Shown here: positions 31,749 through 40,197 of the stretch, in pieces | Layout of the letters: each line of letters begins with the position of its first letter | Numbering within the stretch: position 1 is the stretch's first letter | Assembly (NCBI RefSeq): GCF_003997495.1 | Contig: NZ_RZRU01000022.1 | Span: 1 to 64,000 of the forward strand | Source: Mesorhizobium sp. M7A.F.Ca.US.008.03.1.1 | Lineage (GTDB): Bacteria; Pseudomonadota; Alphaproteobacteria; Rhizobiales; Rhizobiaceae | Direction of reading: 5' to 3' | DNA length: 64,000 nt | Program-made: the position numbers and the translations under genes | Notes under the pieces: model-generated | Databases searched by the model: none | What the model was told of the DNA's origin: nothing | Seen by the model: the letters and a program-made list of their open reading frames with translations, nothing else

Positions 31749-33808
31749 GTCCTGTAGACCACAAAAGCAAGCCGCGCGGCGGCGCCGACGATCTGCCCCC
31801 CGATATCGACCTCGAGGACGAGGCGGTCGAGGAGATCGTTGAAACCGTCGGTCCCGATGTCGCCTTCACCGCCATCGACTGGACGCCGCATGCGGGCGAC
31901 GCCGAAGGCATGATCGGCGCCGAGGTGATCCAGACGCTGGTCAAGCGGCTGCCCAACGCGCCCGGCGTCTACCGCATGATGAATGCTGCCGGCGACGTGC
32001 TCTATGTCGGCAAGGCGCGCAGCCTGAAGAAGCGCGTTACCAACTACGCGCAAGGCCGTTTCCACACCACCCGCATCGGCCGCATGGTGCGCGAGACGTC
32101 GACGATGGAGTTCGTCGTCACCCGCACCGAGATCGAGGCGCTGCTGCTCGAAGCAAACCTTATCAAGCGCTTGCGGCCGCGATTCAACGTCCTGATGCGC
32201 GACGACAAGTCGTTTCCCTATATCCTTTTGACCGGTGACCATGTTTCGCCCGGCATCTACAAGCATCGCGGCGCGCGGTCGCGCAAAGGCGACTATTTCG
32301 GCCCCTTTGCTTCGGCCGGTGCAGTTGGCCATACCATCAACTCCCTGCAGCGCGCCTTCCTGCTCAGGAGTTGCACCAACTCGTTCTACGAGAACCGCAC
32401 GCGGCCCTGCCTGCTTTATCAGATCAAGCGCTGCGCCGGCCCCTGCACCGGCGAGGTCTCGCATCAGGACTATGCCGAACTGGTCGGCGAGGCGAAGGAC
32501 TTCTTGTCCGGCCGCAGCCAGAAGGTGAAGACGGAAATCTCGGCCGCCATGCAGCAGGCGTCGGAAGCTCTCGATTTCGAGCGCGCCGCGATCTATCGCG
32601 ACCGGTTGGCGGCCCTGTCGCATGTGCAGAGCCACCAGGGCATCAATCCGGCGACCGTCGACGAAGCCGATGTCTTCGCCATCCATCAGGAAGGCGGCCA
32701 GGTCTGCATCCAGGTGTTCTTCTTCCGCACCGGCCAGAACTGGGGCAACCGCGCCTATTTCCCTAAGGCCGATCCGGCGTTGGAAGCAGCCGAGGTGTTG
32801 GGGTCGTTCCTGGCGCAGTTCTATGACGACAAGCCGACGCCGCGGAACATTCTTCTGTCGCATGGCGTCGAGGATCAGGAACTGCTGGCCGAGGCGCTCT
32901 CCACCCGCGCCGGCCGCAAGGTCGCGATCTCGGTGCCGCAGCGCGGCGAAAAGAAAGACCTGACCGACAACGCCCTGCAGAATGCCCGCGAAGCGCTCGG
33001 ACGCCGACTGGCTGAAACCTCCACCCAAGGACGCCTGCTTGCCGGTTTCGCCGAGACATTCGGCCTGGCCAAGCCGCCGGTGCGCATCGAGGTCTACGAC
33101 AATTCGCACATCATGGGCACCAACGCGGTCGGCGCCATGGTCGTCGCCGGACCCGAAGGGTTCGTGAAGAACCAGTACCGGAAATTCAACATTCGCTCGA
33201 CCGAGATCACGCCTGGCGACGATTTCGGCATGATGCGCGAGGTGATGGAACGACGTTTTTCGCGGTTGCTGAAGGAGCATGGCGATGTCCCCGCTGGCGA
33301 TGCAGTTGATGGTTCGGCAGACGATATGGAGGACGATATCTCCGGCAGTTTCCCGGCCTGGCCCGATGTCATCCTGATCGACGGTGGCCAGGGCCAGATG
33401 ACCGCGGTGCGCAAGATCCTCTCGGATCTCGGCATCGAGGACCGCGTGGTTGCGATCGGCATCGCCAAGGGCCAGGACCGCGACGCCGGCCGTGAGCGTT
33501 TCTTCGTCAAAGGCAGGGACTCATTTTCGCTGCCGGTCCGCGATCCCGTGCTCTATTTCGTCCAGCGCCTGCGCGACGAGGTCCACCGTTTCGCGATCGG
33601 TTCGCATCGGGCCCGCCGCAAGAAGGAGATGGTCAAGAGCCCGCTCGACGAGATCAGCGGCATCGGTCCCGGCCGCAAGCGGGCATTGCTGCTGGCATTC
33701 GGCACCGCCAAGGCGGTCAGCCGCGCGGCCATCGAGGATCTGCGGAAAGTCGACGGAATTTCCGAACAGGTGGCGAAACTGGTCTACAATCACTTCCACG
33801 AGAGTTGA
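31745..33808 (+). CDS. uvrC: Excinuclease ABC subunit UvrC
   Basis: UvrC makes both incisions around a lesion held by UvrB during nucleotide excision repair. The 687-residue protein has a non-conserved acidic N-terminus, the GIY-YIG nuclease (PGVYRMMNAAGDVLYVGKAR, near residue 75), the UVR motif region near 260, the RNase-H-like second nuclease (EVYDNSHIMGTNAVGAMVVA and VILIDGGQGQ) and helix-hairpin-helix motifs at the C-terminus (ISGIGPGRKRALLLAFG). The ATG at 31745 overlaps the SDR stop. It is about 60 residues longer than E. coli UvrC, mostly at the N-terminus and in an insertion near 520. Confidence 0.97.
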   Translation: MSPVDHKSKPRGGADDLPPDIDLEDEAVEEIVETVGPDVAFTAIDWTPHAGDAEGMIGAEVIQTLVKRLPNAPGVYRMMNAAGDVLYVGKARSLKKRVTNYAQGRFHTTRIGRMVRETSTMEFVVTRTEIEALLLEANLIKRLRPRFNVLMRDDKSFPYILLTGDHVSPGIYKHRGARSRKGDYFGPFASAGAVGHTINSLQRAFLLRSCTNSFYENRTRPCLLYQIKRCAGPCTGEVSHQDYAELVGEAKDFLSGRSQKVKTEISAAMQQASEALDFERAAIYRDRLAALSHVQSHQGINPATVDEADVFAIHQEGGQVCIQVFFFRTGQNWGNRAYFPKADPALEAAEVLGSFLAQFYDDKPTPRNILLSHGVEDQELLAEALSTRAGRKVAISVPQRGEKKDLTDNALQNAREALGRRLAETSTQGRLLAGFAETFGLAKPPVRIEVYDNSHIMGTNAVGAMVVAGPEGFVKNQYRKFNIRSTEITPGDDFGMMREVMERRFSRLLKEHGDVPAGDAVDGSADDMEDDISGSFPAWPDVILIDGGQGQMTAVRKILSDLGIEDRVVAIGIAKGQDRDAGRERFFVKGRDSFSLPVRDPVLYFVQRLRDEVHRFAIGSHRARRKKEMVKSPLDEISGIGPGRKRALLLAFGTAKAVSRAAIEDLRKVDGISEQVAKLVYNHFHES

Positions 33809-33905
33809 AAAATCCGGCACTTTCATCTGGCCTGTCGAATCTGGCCTGTTGACCCCCCACATTCGCATCTGATTTGAGTAGGCAGGCAGAAAGAGTTTCC
33901 CAGAC

Positions 33906-34502
33906 ATGGCCAAGCGCGCGTTCAACCTGCCCAACATGCTCACCTACGCCCGCATCGTCGCGGTGCCGCTGGTGGTGCTGTGCTTTTTTCTCGAAGGACA
34001 TCTGAAGTCGAGCGACTTCGCCCGCTGGTCGGCGCTGATCATCTTCCTGCTCGCCTCGATCACCGATTATCTGGATGGCTATCTGGCGCGTGCCTGGCAG
34101 CAGACCTCCAACATCGGCAAGATGCTCGACCCGATCGCCGACAAGCTGCTGGTCGCCACCTGCCTGCTGCTGCTGGCCGCCGATACCGATCGCCATGCGG
34201 GCATTGCCGGCTGGTCGTTGTGGGCCGCGATCATCATCCTGTGCCGCGAAATCCTCGTCTCGGGCCTGCGCGAATATCTGGCGGCGCTAAAGGTCTCGGT
34301 GCCGGTGACGCAGCTGGCAAAATGGAAGACCGCCATCCAGATGGTCGCCATAGCGTTCCTCTTGGCCGGACCGGCCGGCGACAAGATCTTTCCGCTAACC
34401 ACCCAGACCGGGCTGGTCCTGCTGTGGATCGCGGCGTTGGTGACACTCTATACGGGCTACGACTATTTCCGCGCCGGCCTCAAGCACATCATGGACGAGT
34501 GA
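33906..34502 (+). CDS. pgsA: CDP-diacylglycerol-glycerol-3-phosphate 3-phosphatidyltransferase PgsA
   Basis: PgsA makes phosphatidylglycerophosphate, the first step to phosphatidylglycerol and cardiolipin, in the inner membrane. The 198-residue protein has the CDP-alcohol phosphotransferase signature D-G-x2-A-R-x8-G-x3-D-x3-D as SITDYLDGYLARAWQQTS followed by NIGKMLDPIADKLL, and about five membrane segments. A second, related protein is encoded at 61788-62345. It is followed by moaD after two bases. Confidence 0.95.
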   Translation: MAKRAFNLPNMLTYARIVAVPLVVLCFFLEGHLKSSDFARWSALIIFLLASITDYLDGYLARAWQQTSNIGKMLDPIADKLLVATCLLLLAADTDRHAGIAGWSLWAAIIILCREILVSGLREYLAALKVSVPVTQLAKWKTAIQMVAIAFLLAGPAGDKIFPLTTQTGLVLLWIAALVTLYTGYDYFRAGLKHIMDE

Positions 34503-34503
34503 G

Positions 34504-34761
34504 ATGACGACCCGGCTCATTTATTTTGCCTGGGTGCGCGAACGCATCGGCATGCCTGAGGAGGATGTCGACCTGCCTGCCGGCATCGAGACGGTCGCCG
34601 ATCTCCTGCGCTGGCTGAAATCGCGCGGCGAGGGCTATGAGCACGCGCTGCAATATCCCGATGTGATCCGCGTCGCCATCAACCAGGAGCATGTCGAGCA
34701 CCGCGAGAAGATCGCGGGCGCCCGCGAAATCGCGCTGTTCCCGCCGATGACCGGGGGCTGA
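34504..34761 (+). CDS. moaD: Molybdopterin synthase sulfur-carrier subunit MoaD
   Basis: MoaD is a ubiquitin-like protein whose C-terminal thiocarboxylate donates sulfur to precursor Z. The 85-residue protein reads LIYFAWVRERIGMPEEDVDL at the start, has EIALFPPMTGG at the C-terminus, and ends with the required Gly-Gly. It lies between pgsA and moaE with one- or two-base gaps and will be co-translated with moaE. Confidence 0.97.
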   Translation: MTTRLIYFAWVRERIGMPEEDVDLPAGIETVADLLRWLKSRGEGYEHALQYPDVIRVAINQEHVEHREKIAGAREIALFPPMTGG

Positions 34762-34762
34762 T

Positions 34763-35239
34763 ATGACCGGCGCGGTCTTACCTGTCGTGCGCATTCAGCG
34801 CCAAGACTTTGACGTCGCCGCCGAGATCGCCAGACTAACGCAAGGCCGCGCCGATATCGGCGCCGTGGTGACCTTTTCAGGCCTTTGCCGCGACGAGCAG
34901 GGCGCGCTCTCGGCGCTCGAGCTCGAACATTATCCCGGTATGGCCGAAGCAGAAATCGCCCGCATCGCTGCTGAAGCGGTCGAGCGTTGGCCCTTGCAGG
35001 GGCTCACCGCCATCCACCGCCACGGCAAGATCGCGCCCGGCGAGAACATCGTGCTGGTGGTGGCAGCCTCCGCGCACCGCCATGCGGCGTTCGAGGCGGC
35101 GAATTTTCTCATGGACTATCTCAAATCGCGCGCGCCCTTCTGGAAGAAGGAGCACCGTGCTGACGGCTCGGAGGGTGGCTGGGTCGAGGCCAAGGACGCC
35201 GATGCAACGGCCGCGCAACGCTGGAAAACGCCCGAATAA
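34763..35239 (+). CDS. moaE: Molybdopterin synthase catalytic subunit MoaE
   Basis: MoaE converts precursor Z to molybdopterin using sulfur from MoaD. The 158-residue protein shows VVTFSGLCRDEQGALSALEL, LEHYPGMAEAEI, AIHRHGKIAPGENIVLVVAA, SAHRHAAFEAANFLMDYLK and the active-site lysine region RAPFWKKE. The molybdopterin oxidoreductase at 46102-48210 in the same window is one possible user of the cofactor. Confidence 0.97.
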   Translation: MTGAVLPVVRIQRQDFDVAAEIARLTQGRADIGAVVTFSGLCRDEQGALSALELEHYPGMAEAEIARIAAEAVERWPLQGLTAIHRHGKIAPGENIVLVVAASAHRHAAFEAANFLMDYLKSRAPFWKKEHRADGSEGGWVEAKDADATAAQRWKTPE

Positions 35240-35333
35240 GATCCGCCGCAGCCATGCATTGACCGCAATCCTTTGGCCAATTGGCGGAATTGGTCAGCCT
35301 GGGCATTGGCAGCCCTGGGCGAGGGAGATGGTC

Positions 35334-36098
35334 ATGCTGGACAGGATCGCGGAGTTCTTCGTCTTCGGTTTCGTGCCTCTGGTCGTCGGCATATTGGCCG
35401 TGCCTGAGCAGTCTGTCGCCGCCGAAAACGCTATGAGAGGCGAGGTGATCTATCGCGAACGCATCGCCTTGCCGCCCAGTGCCGTGCTCTCCGTGCAACT
35501 TGCCGATGTCTCGCTGGCCGATGCGCCGGCCACCATTATCGGCGAGCAGAAAGTGAAGCCGACCGGCCAGGTGCCGATCAGCTTCGAGATCAAATTCGAC
35601 CCTTCCGTCATCCGGTCGCAGATGACTTACGCGTTGCAAGCCCGCATCACCGTCGACGACAAGCTCCTGTTCATCTCCGATATGCGCCATCAGGTCGATC
35701 CGATGACCGACGTGCCGCAGACCATCATGCTGAAGATGGTCACCCCGAGCGCCGAGCCCATGGTTTCCGTCTTTGACCAGCTCTGGCTGGTCGACTATGT
35801 CGACGGCATCGGCGTCATCACCGCCCCGCAAGCGACGTTCAGGGTCAGCGAGGCCGGCAAGGCCGGCGGCAGCGGTCCCTGCAACACCTATTTCGCCACC
35901 GCCAAGGTCGATGGCCAGGCAATCGCGATCAGCGACATCGGCTCGACCTACAAGGCCTGCGCGCCCGAGGTGATGGCTGAGGAAAAGGCGCTATTCGATG
36001 CGCTGGCCAAGGCCGCTTCATACAGCGTCATTGCCGGCAAGCTCGTCATAGCCGACAAGGATGGCCGCGAGATCCTGCGCCTTAGCGCCGCGAGTTAG
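35334..36098 (+). CDS. Secreted YbaY-META two-domain protein
   Basis: The 254-residue protein has an N-terminal signal or membrane segment (FFVFGFVPLVVGILAVPEQS), then a YbaY-type beta domain (MRGEVIYRERIALPPSAVL, VSLADAPATIIGEQ, VPISFEIKFDP, about residues 38-135) and a C-terminal META/HslJ-type domain (about 150-254, with GSGPCNTYFATAKVDGQAI and CAPEVMAEEKALFDAL). HslJ-like domains are linked to heat and antibiotic tolerance; YbaY is an outer-membrane lipoprotein family. The cysteine pair of the META domain is present. The start at 35334 has GGGAG six bases upstream. Its target is unknown. Confidence 0.8.
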   Translation: MLDRIAEFFVFGFVPLVVGILAVPEQSVAAENAMRGEVIYRERIALPPSAVLSVQLADVSLADAPATIIGEQKVKPTGQVPISFEIKFDPSVIRSQMTYALQARITVDDKLLFISDMRHQVDPMTDVPQTIMLKMVTPSAEPMVSVFDQLWLVDYVDGIGVITAPQATFRVSEAGKAGGSGPCNTYFATAKVDGQAIAISDIGSTYKACAPEVMAEEKALFDALAKAASYSVIAGKLVIADKDGREILRLSAAS

Positions 36099-36104
36099 AG
36101 TATT

Positions 36105-36220
36105 TGGAAAATTTTGAAAGCGGTTTTTCCGCGAAAAGCGCATAGCGTTTTCCCATGGGAATTGCGTCAAAACAAAGAGTTAGAGCGGTTCACTGTTTCC
36201 GTGAAACAGTGAACCGCTCC
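36105..36220. repeat. Composite rhizobial intergenic repeat with a 17-base-arm hairpin
   Basis: The exact inverted repeat GAGCGGTTCACTGTTTC / GAAACAGTGAACCGCTC (36183-36199 and 36203-36219) has a three-base loop. It is preceded by sequence (GAATTGCGTCAAAACAAAGA and around) that I recognise as the partner half of a dispersed Mesorhizobium repeat. There is no T tract, so it is probably a repeat element rather than a terminator, though it follows the YbaY-META gene. Confidence 0.65.
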
Positions 36221-36383
36221 AGCGCGTACTTGGATCGCCACTTTTTCGGGAATAATTCCGGCAAGAGAAGCGTTTCTCTCCCAGACATGGCGGATGGGGC
36301 AAAGGGATATTTCCGAATATCCCTTCGTTGAAACCGCCAGACCTGCTGCGGCTCGTTCTGGCTTAACTCAAAGGAGTCCAGAG

Positions 36384-36653
36384 ATGAAAACGTACGCGCT
36401 TGTCCTTACTGCCGCAGGCGTATCGCTCCTTGCTCTTACCGGCCTCGCGACGGCGGACGACCATCTGTTCAATGCTCTTCAACATGGTCTCAATGCCGAT
36501 GGCCATGCCTTCACGACCAACAAGGCCGGTCACAGCGGCGATCTCGCGCCTGGGCAGGGTAGCCCATTCGCAGGTGCCGATACCCAGACACCGTCCACCG
36601 ACACGGCAGCAGCGAACGCCCATGCGAACGTAAAGGATCGTCAACCGAAGTGA
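36384..36653 (+). CDS. Small secreted protein of unknown function
   Basis: The 89-residue protein has a clear signal peptide (LVLTAAGVSLLALTGLATAD) and a mature part of about 65 residues that is hydrophilic, histidine- and asparagine-rich (HLFNALQHGLNADGHAF) and probably unstructured, with GQGSPFAGADTQTPSTDTAA near the end. It has no cysteines. AAAGGAG precedes the ATG by nine bases, a strong site that sets this start. The general layout recalls the small secreted proteins at 57771-58249, but the sequences are not clearly related. Confidence 0.72.
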   Translation: MKTYALVLTAAGVSLLALTGLATADDHLFNALQHGLNADGHAFTTNKAGHSGDLAPGQGSPFAGADTQTPSTDTAAANAHANVKDRQPK

Positions 36654-36684
36654 CCAGAACCCGCTGCGGGAGGCGGCAAGCCTC

Positions 36685-37338
36685 TCAAGCCGTCGGTTGT
36701 TCGAACACGGCGCCATAGTGATAGGGCGGCACCTCGATCAGGTCGGCGAGCCTTAGCCCACCCGCTTCGGCGGCAGCAACGGTCTGTTCCGGCGACAGCC
36801 TCAACTCGGTCCTCGGTCCGCGGGGCTCGCCCTGAACGATCGTTGTTTCGCGCGGACGCTGGTGCCAATTGACGATGGCGAAACGTCCGCCCGGACCGAG
36901 TGCCGCCCGCACCGCGCGCGCCAAACGCGGCCGGTCCGGAACGCCGTGAAAGGCGTTGGCCATGAAGATGAAATCGGCGGGTCGAGGCGCCAGCCTTGCA
37001 AGCTCATAGGCGTCGCCCTCGATAAAGTTGCAATTCGTCGCGCCGCTTTCAGCCAACCGGCGTCGGGCGGCTTCGACCAGATCGGCGTCGATATCGATGG
37101 CGACGACATGGCGCGCCATCCTGGCGATCGGCAGCGTGAACCAGCCGTCGCCACAGCACAGATCGATCACCTCCATGCCTGGCTTGATCCCCGTTGCCGA
37201 AACCACGGCGGCAGGGTCTGGCCAAAGCGCCTCCCACCAGTCGCTGTTCGGCATCTCTGTGCCTTGGAAGAAGCCCGGAATGGCGCCGGTCATGCTGCGG
37301 TCCGCTCCATTGTCGGCTACATACGCGTCATGTCCCAT
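36685..37338 (-). CDS. Class I SAM-dependent methyltransferase
   Basis: The 217-residue protein has SAM-binding motif I as VIDLCCGDGWFTLPIA, motif post-I ending in acid (VVAIDIDADLVEAA), motif II near PADFIFMANAFHG and motif III LGPGGRFAIVNWHQ. The substrate cannot be assigned; the cysteine pair DLCCGDG is unusual but seen in some family members. The start may be ATG 37338 or the second methionine at 37293 (MTGAIPGFFQGTEMP), which fits better with a conserved core. Confidence 0.87.
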   Translation of the reverse strand: MGHDAYVADNGADRSMTGAIPGFFQGTEMPNSDWWEALWPDPAAVVSATGIKPGMEVIDLCCGDGWFTLPIARMARHVVAIDIDADLVEAARRRLAESGATNCNFIEGDAYELARLAPRPADFIFMANAFHGVPDRPRLARAVRAALGPGGRFAIVNWHQRPRETTIVQGEPRGPRTELRLSPEQTVAAAEAGGLRLADLIEVPPYHYGAVFEQPTA

Positions 37339-37381
37339 CCTAGCACATGCAGTTCGCGCGCAGCCTGACCGTTAGGCCATG

Positions 37382-37410
37382 AAAAAGGCCGACGAAACGC
37401 CGGCCTTTTT
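37382..37410 (-). terminator. Rho-independent terminator after ndk
   Basis: AAAAAGGCCG and CGGCCTTTTT are exact complements around a nine-base loop. On the minus strand it follows the ndk stop codon by about 25 bases and ends in a T run; by symmetry it could also act in the other direction. Confidence 0.85.
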
Positions 37411-37436
37411 CATAATCCAAAATCTGGATTGTCGGC

Positions 37437-37859
37437 TCAGCCGACGATCTCGGTGTCCGAGAACCAGTACTTGATCTCTTCTGCCGCGGTCTCCGGCGCG
37501 TCGGAGCCGTGCACGGAGTTTTCTCCGATCGACAGCGCATGAACCTTGCGGATGGTGCCTTCGGCGGCGTTGGCCGGGTTCGTGGCGCCCATCACTTCGC
37601 GGTTCCTGGCAATGGCGTTCTCGCCTTCCAGTACCTGGACGACAGTCGGCGCCGACGACATGAATTCAACCAATTCGCCGAAGAAAGGACGGTCCTTGTG
37701 GACGGCATAGAAGCCTTCCGCTTCGCGGCGGCTCATCCAGACCCGGCGCGAGGCGATGACGCGCAGGCCTGCCTCTTCCAGCATCCTGGTGATGGCGCCG
37801 GTGAGATTGCGCCGGGTTGCGTCCGGCTTGATCATGGAAAATGTGCGTTCGAGCGCCAT
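37437..37859 (-). CDS. ndk: Nucleoside diphosphate kinase
   Basis: Ndk moves the gamma phosphate of ATP to NDPs through a phosphohistidine and balances nucleotide pools. The 140-residue protein starts MALERTFSMIKPDATRRN and carries the active-site motif NSVHGSDAPETAAEEI with the catalytic histidine. Length is typical. The ATG at 37859 has a GGACGACC region upstream, and the frame upstream is non-conserved. It is a single gene with a terminator at 37382-37410. Confidence 0.97.
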   Translation of the reverse strand: MALERTFSMIKPDATRRNLTGAITRMLEEAGLRVIASRRVWMSRREAEGFYAVHKDRPFFGELVEFMSSAPTVVQVLEGENAIARNREVMGATNPANAAEGTIRKVHALSIGENSVHGSDAPETAAEEIKYWFSDTEIVG

Positions 37860-38023
37860 GGGTCGTCCTTGTCTGAGAATGGAATTGAGAGTGGCGGGCT
37901 CTATACAAGCCGCCCGGGCCATTGCCAAGAGGCGAGATCAGACGGCTGCACAGCAACGCTTTGCTTGCTATAGTCGCGTGTCGGGGCCGCGCTGAAGTCG
38001 GCTCGCATGGAGACAACACGACC

Positions 38024-38281
38024 ATGGCAGACGATCGTCAGGAACGCATTCGCAACCGCGCGCACCAGCTCTGGCTGCAAGAGGGACAACCGGCTGGCCA
38101 CCATGAGCGCCATTGGCATCAGGCGGCGGCCGATGTCGAGCAGGAGGACGCCGCGGGCAAGTCGGCAGCCAAAAAGCCGACCAGGAAGGCAGCTGGCGTC
38201 GCCAAGGCAAAGGCCGCCCCCAAGGAGGAGGCAAAGGCTGCCACGAAGGCCGGCAAGCCAAAGAAGGCGGCGGCCAAGTAA
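38024..38281 (+). CDS. DUF2934-type small protein with a Lys/Ala-rich tail
   Basis: The 85-residue protein begins MADDRQERIRNRAHQLWLQE, then GQPAGHHERHWHQAAADVE, which is the DUF2934 pattern (R-x-RA-x2-LW...G-x-P...H...HW). The second half is a lysine/alanine tail (KKPTRKAAGVAKAKAAPKEE) like the H1-like protein at 28320-28784, suggesting nucleic-acid contact. No function is known. The ATG at 38024 is taken because the family domain begins there; upstream sequence in this frame is not conserved in character. Confidence 0.8.
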   Translation: MADDRQERIRNRAHQLWLQEGQPAGHHERHWHQAAADVEQEDAAGKSAAKKPTRKAAGVAKAKAAPKEEAKAATKAGKPKKAAAK

Positions 38282-38292
38282 GCTTTACGGCG

Positions 38293-38985
38293 TCAAGCTG
38301 CTGCGGCCACCTTTCGTCCCAGCTCGCCATGCAGGTCGAGGCAGCGGTCGAACCACTGCGCCACCACGTCGCCGTCGTCGAGCAATTGGTAGGGCGAGGC
38401 TATCCGCGCCCACTGCAGCGCGCCGAAGACGATATAGTCGGCAAACAGCGGCGACGCGCCGCCGATGAATGGCTGATAGAAGAGCATCGAGCGCAGTGGC
38501 TCCAGTGAGGCTCTGAAATTGCCGAGCCCGGCCTCTCTGGCGGCCATCACCTCCTCCAGCCGCTTGCCAAGACGCTGCTCCCGGTTCTGGCGGAAATAGA
38601 CGGCGTTTTCCGCGTCCTGCATGGCATGAAGGTCCATGATGGCCGCGGTGGTTACGTAGGGATGAATGGTCACTTGCGACCAGCGTTCGATGAAGCGTGC
38701 CATCGCCTTGCCGCCTTCACCGCCAAACAGCGTCGGCCGGTCCGGGTAGGTTTCATCGAGATAGAGCGCGATGGCGAAGGAATCCGCGACGACCGTCTCG
38801 CCGTCGCGAATCACCGGGACGGTTTTCGAAACGCCGCCCTCGACAGCGGGCACCTCGAGAAAGCGCGTCGGCACGGTCGATGTGTCGAGCCCCTTGTGGG
38901 CGAGCGCCATGGTCGCCTTCCAGCAATGCGGGCTGAACGGCCGTGTGGTGTCGCGTCCGACGAGATCATAGAGCAGAATGGTCAT
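38293..38985 (-). CDS. Glutathione S-transferase family protein (LigE/beta-etherase-like)
   Basis: The 230-residue protein has a thioredoxin-like N-terminal domain (ILLYDLVGRDTTRPFSPHCW; TVPVIRDGETVVADSFAIAL with the cis-proline and glutathione-contact serine) and a helical C-terminal domain (about 90-225). The N-terminal pattern LVGRDTTRPFSPHCWKA resembles the LigE/LigF-like GST group. Its substrate is unknown. It is convergent with the DUF2934 gene (11-base gap) and divergent from the DinB gene. Confidence 0.88.
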   Translation of the reverse strand: MTILLYDLVGRDTTRPFSPHCWKATMALAHKGLDTSTVPTRFLEVPAVEGGVSKTVPVIRDGETVVADSFAIALYLDETYPDRPTLFGGEGGKAMARFIERWSQVTIHPYVTTAAIMDLHAMQDAENAVYFRQNREQRLGKRLEEVMAAREAGLGNFRASLEPLRSMLFYQPFIGGASPLFADYIVFGALQWARIASPYQLLDDGDVVAQWFDRCLDLHGELGRKVAAAA

Positions 38986-39044
38986 TGGCGGCGGCTCCCT
39001 CGCGGGTTAGGTAGGCCCCGCATCGACGCGAGCCGAGGGAAGCC

Positions 39045-39557
39045 ATGAGACAGCATTTCATGATGTTTGCGGCCTATAATCAATGGGCCAATGGCCGCAT
39101 CTATGATGCCGCCGCCGAACTCGATGATGAGGAATTCAACCGCGATGTTGGCGCCTTCTTCGGCTCGATGATGGGCACGCTCAACCACCTTTTGACTGCC
39201 GACCGCATCTGGATGAAGCGCTTCACCGGCGAGGGTGACGCGCCGACGACGCTGGACGCTATTCTGCATCGGGGGTTGACCGGCCTGCGGGCGGCGCGTG
39301 AAGCCGAGGACAGGAGGATAATCGATTGGGTCGGCGGCCTCAATGACAAGGCGTTGACGGGCCGCTTCACCTACATGACCGTCTCGGACATGCGCACCGT
39401 CTCGCAAAGGCTGGCACCGGCGCTGGACCATGTCTTTAACCACCAGACCCACCATCGCGGCCAGGCGCATACGATCCTGACCATCCTGGGACGGCCAAGC
39501 CTGGGGTTGGACCTGATGCTCTTCCAGCGCACCGAGGAGGGCAGGGCTTTCGCCTGA
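39045..39557 (+). CDS. DinB-family four-helix protein
   Basis: The 170-residue protein has the DinB pattern: YNQWANGRIYDAAAEL in helix 1, TLNHLLTADRIWMKRFTG with the first metal-ligand histidine, and DHVFNHQTHHRGQAHTIL with the two others. Such proteins are putative metal-dependent thiol transferases or hydrolases (S-transferase-like). The specific role is unknown. It appears to be a single gene. Confidence 0.92.
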   Translation: MRQHFMMFAAYNQWANGRIYDAAAELDDEEFNRDVGAFFGSMMGTLNHLLTADRIWMKRFTGEGDAPTTLDAILHRGLTGLRAAREAEDRRIIDWVGGLNDKALTGRFTYMTVSDMRTVSQRLAPALDHVFNHQTHHRGQAHTILTILGRPSLGLDLMLFQRTEEGRAFA

Positions 39558-39608
39558 TCCCTGCGACGTCTGCGGTTGTTGAGTCCGAGTTGAGGGTCGC
39601 GCGGACTA

Positions 39609-40196
39609 TCACCGCATTTTATGCTGCAGCATTGTCTTTACGTCCGGCCACTCGGAATCGATGATGCTGAACCGGACGGAATTGCGCTTCCGGCCGTCCG
39701 GCATGATCCGCTCATTGCGAACAATGCCTTCCTGCTTGGCCCCAATTCGCAGAATGGCTGCCCTTGACCAGTCGTTCAGTTCGTCCGTGGTGAATTGCAC
39801 ACGGACACATCCCATGACCTCGAATGCATGGCTAAGGAGAAGATACTTCGCCTCGGTATTGACTCCGGACCGCTGAACCGAGCTGCCGAGCCAGCTATGC
39901 CCAATCTCCAGCTTTCTGTTCGCGTGATCGATCTTCCAGAACCGCGTACTTCCGCAGATCAGCCCGGTGCTGCGCATGACGATTGCATAAGGCATGACAG
40001 TGCCGGCCTGTCGCCCAGCCAGAGCGTTGGCTACGTATCCATCGATCGTGTCCGGCCCGGGCACCACTGTGGACTTCAGGTTCCACAGCGCACCGTCCGC
40101 TGCGGCGCTTAGAAGCGCCGACGAATGGTCCCGCTGAAGCGGCGTGAGTTCAACGGTCTTGCCGACCAAGGTGGGTTGTCTGGATTGCACGTCCAT
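39609..40196 (-). CDS. GNAT-family N-acetyltransferase (RimJ/RimL type)
   Basis: The 195-residue protein has the RimJ/RimL layout: LVGKTVELTPLQRDHSSAL at the start, ICGSTRFWKIDHANRKLEIG (beta strands 2-4), HSWLGSSVQRSGVNTEAKYL around the CoA-binding loop, and CVRVQFTTDELNDWSRAAIL with the family D-x-N/D-x-x-S motif. It follows the LysR regulator gene by one base and is surely co-transcribed with it. Acceptor unknown; amino acids, toxins or ribosomal proteins are acetylated by relatives. Confidence 0.88.
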   Translation of the reverse strand: MDVQSRQPTLVGKTVELTPLQRDHSSALLSAAADGALWNLKSTVVPGPDTIDGYVANALAGRQAGTVMPYAIVMRSTGLICGSTRFWKIDHANRKLEIGHSWLGSSVQRSGVNTEAKYLLLSHAFEVMGCVRVQFTTDELNDWSRAAILRIGAKQEGIVRNERIMPDGRKRNSVRFSIIDSEWPDVKTMLQHKMR

Positions 40197-40197
40197 T

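Noticed and set aside
36183..36219. Terminator after the YbaY-META gene
   Set aside because: The hairpin is perfect but has no T tract and matches a dispersed rhizobial repeat, so it is listed as a repeat.
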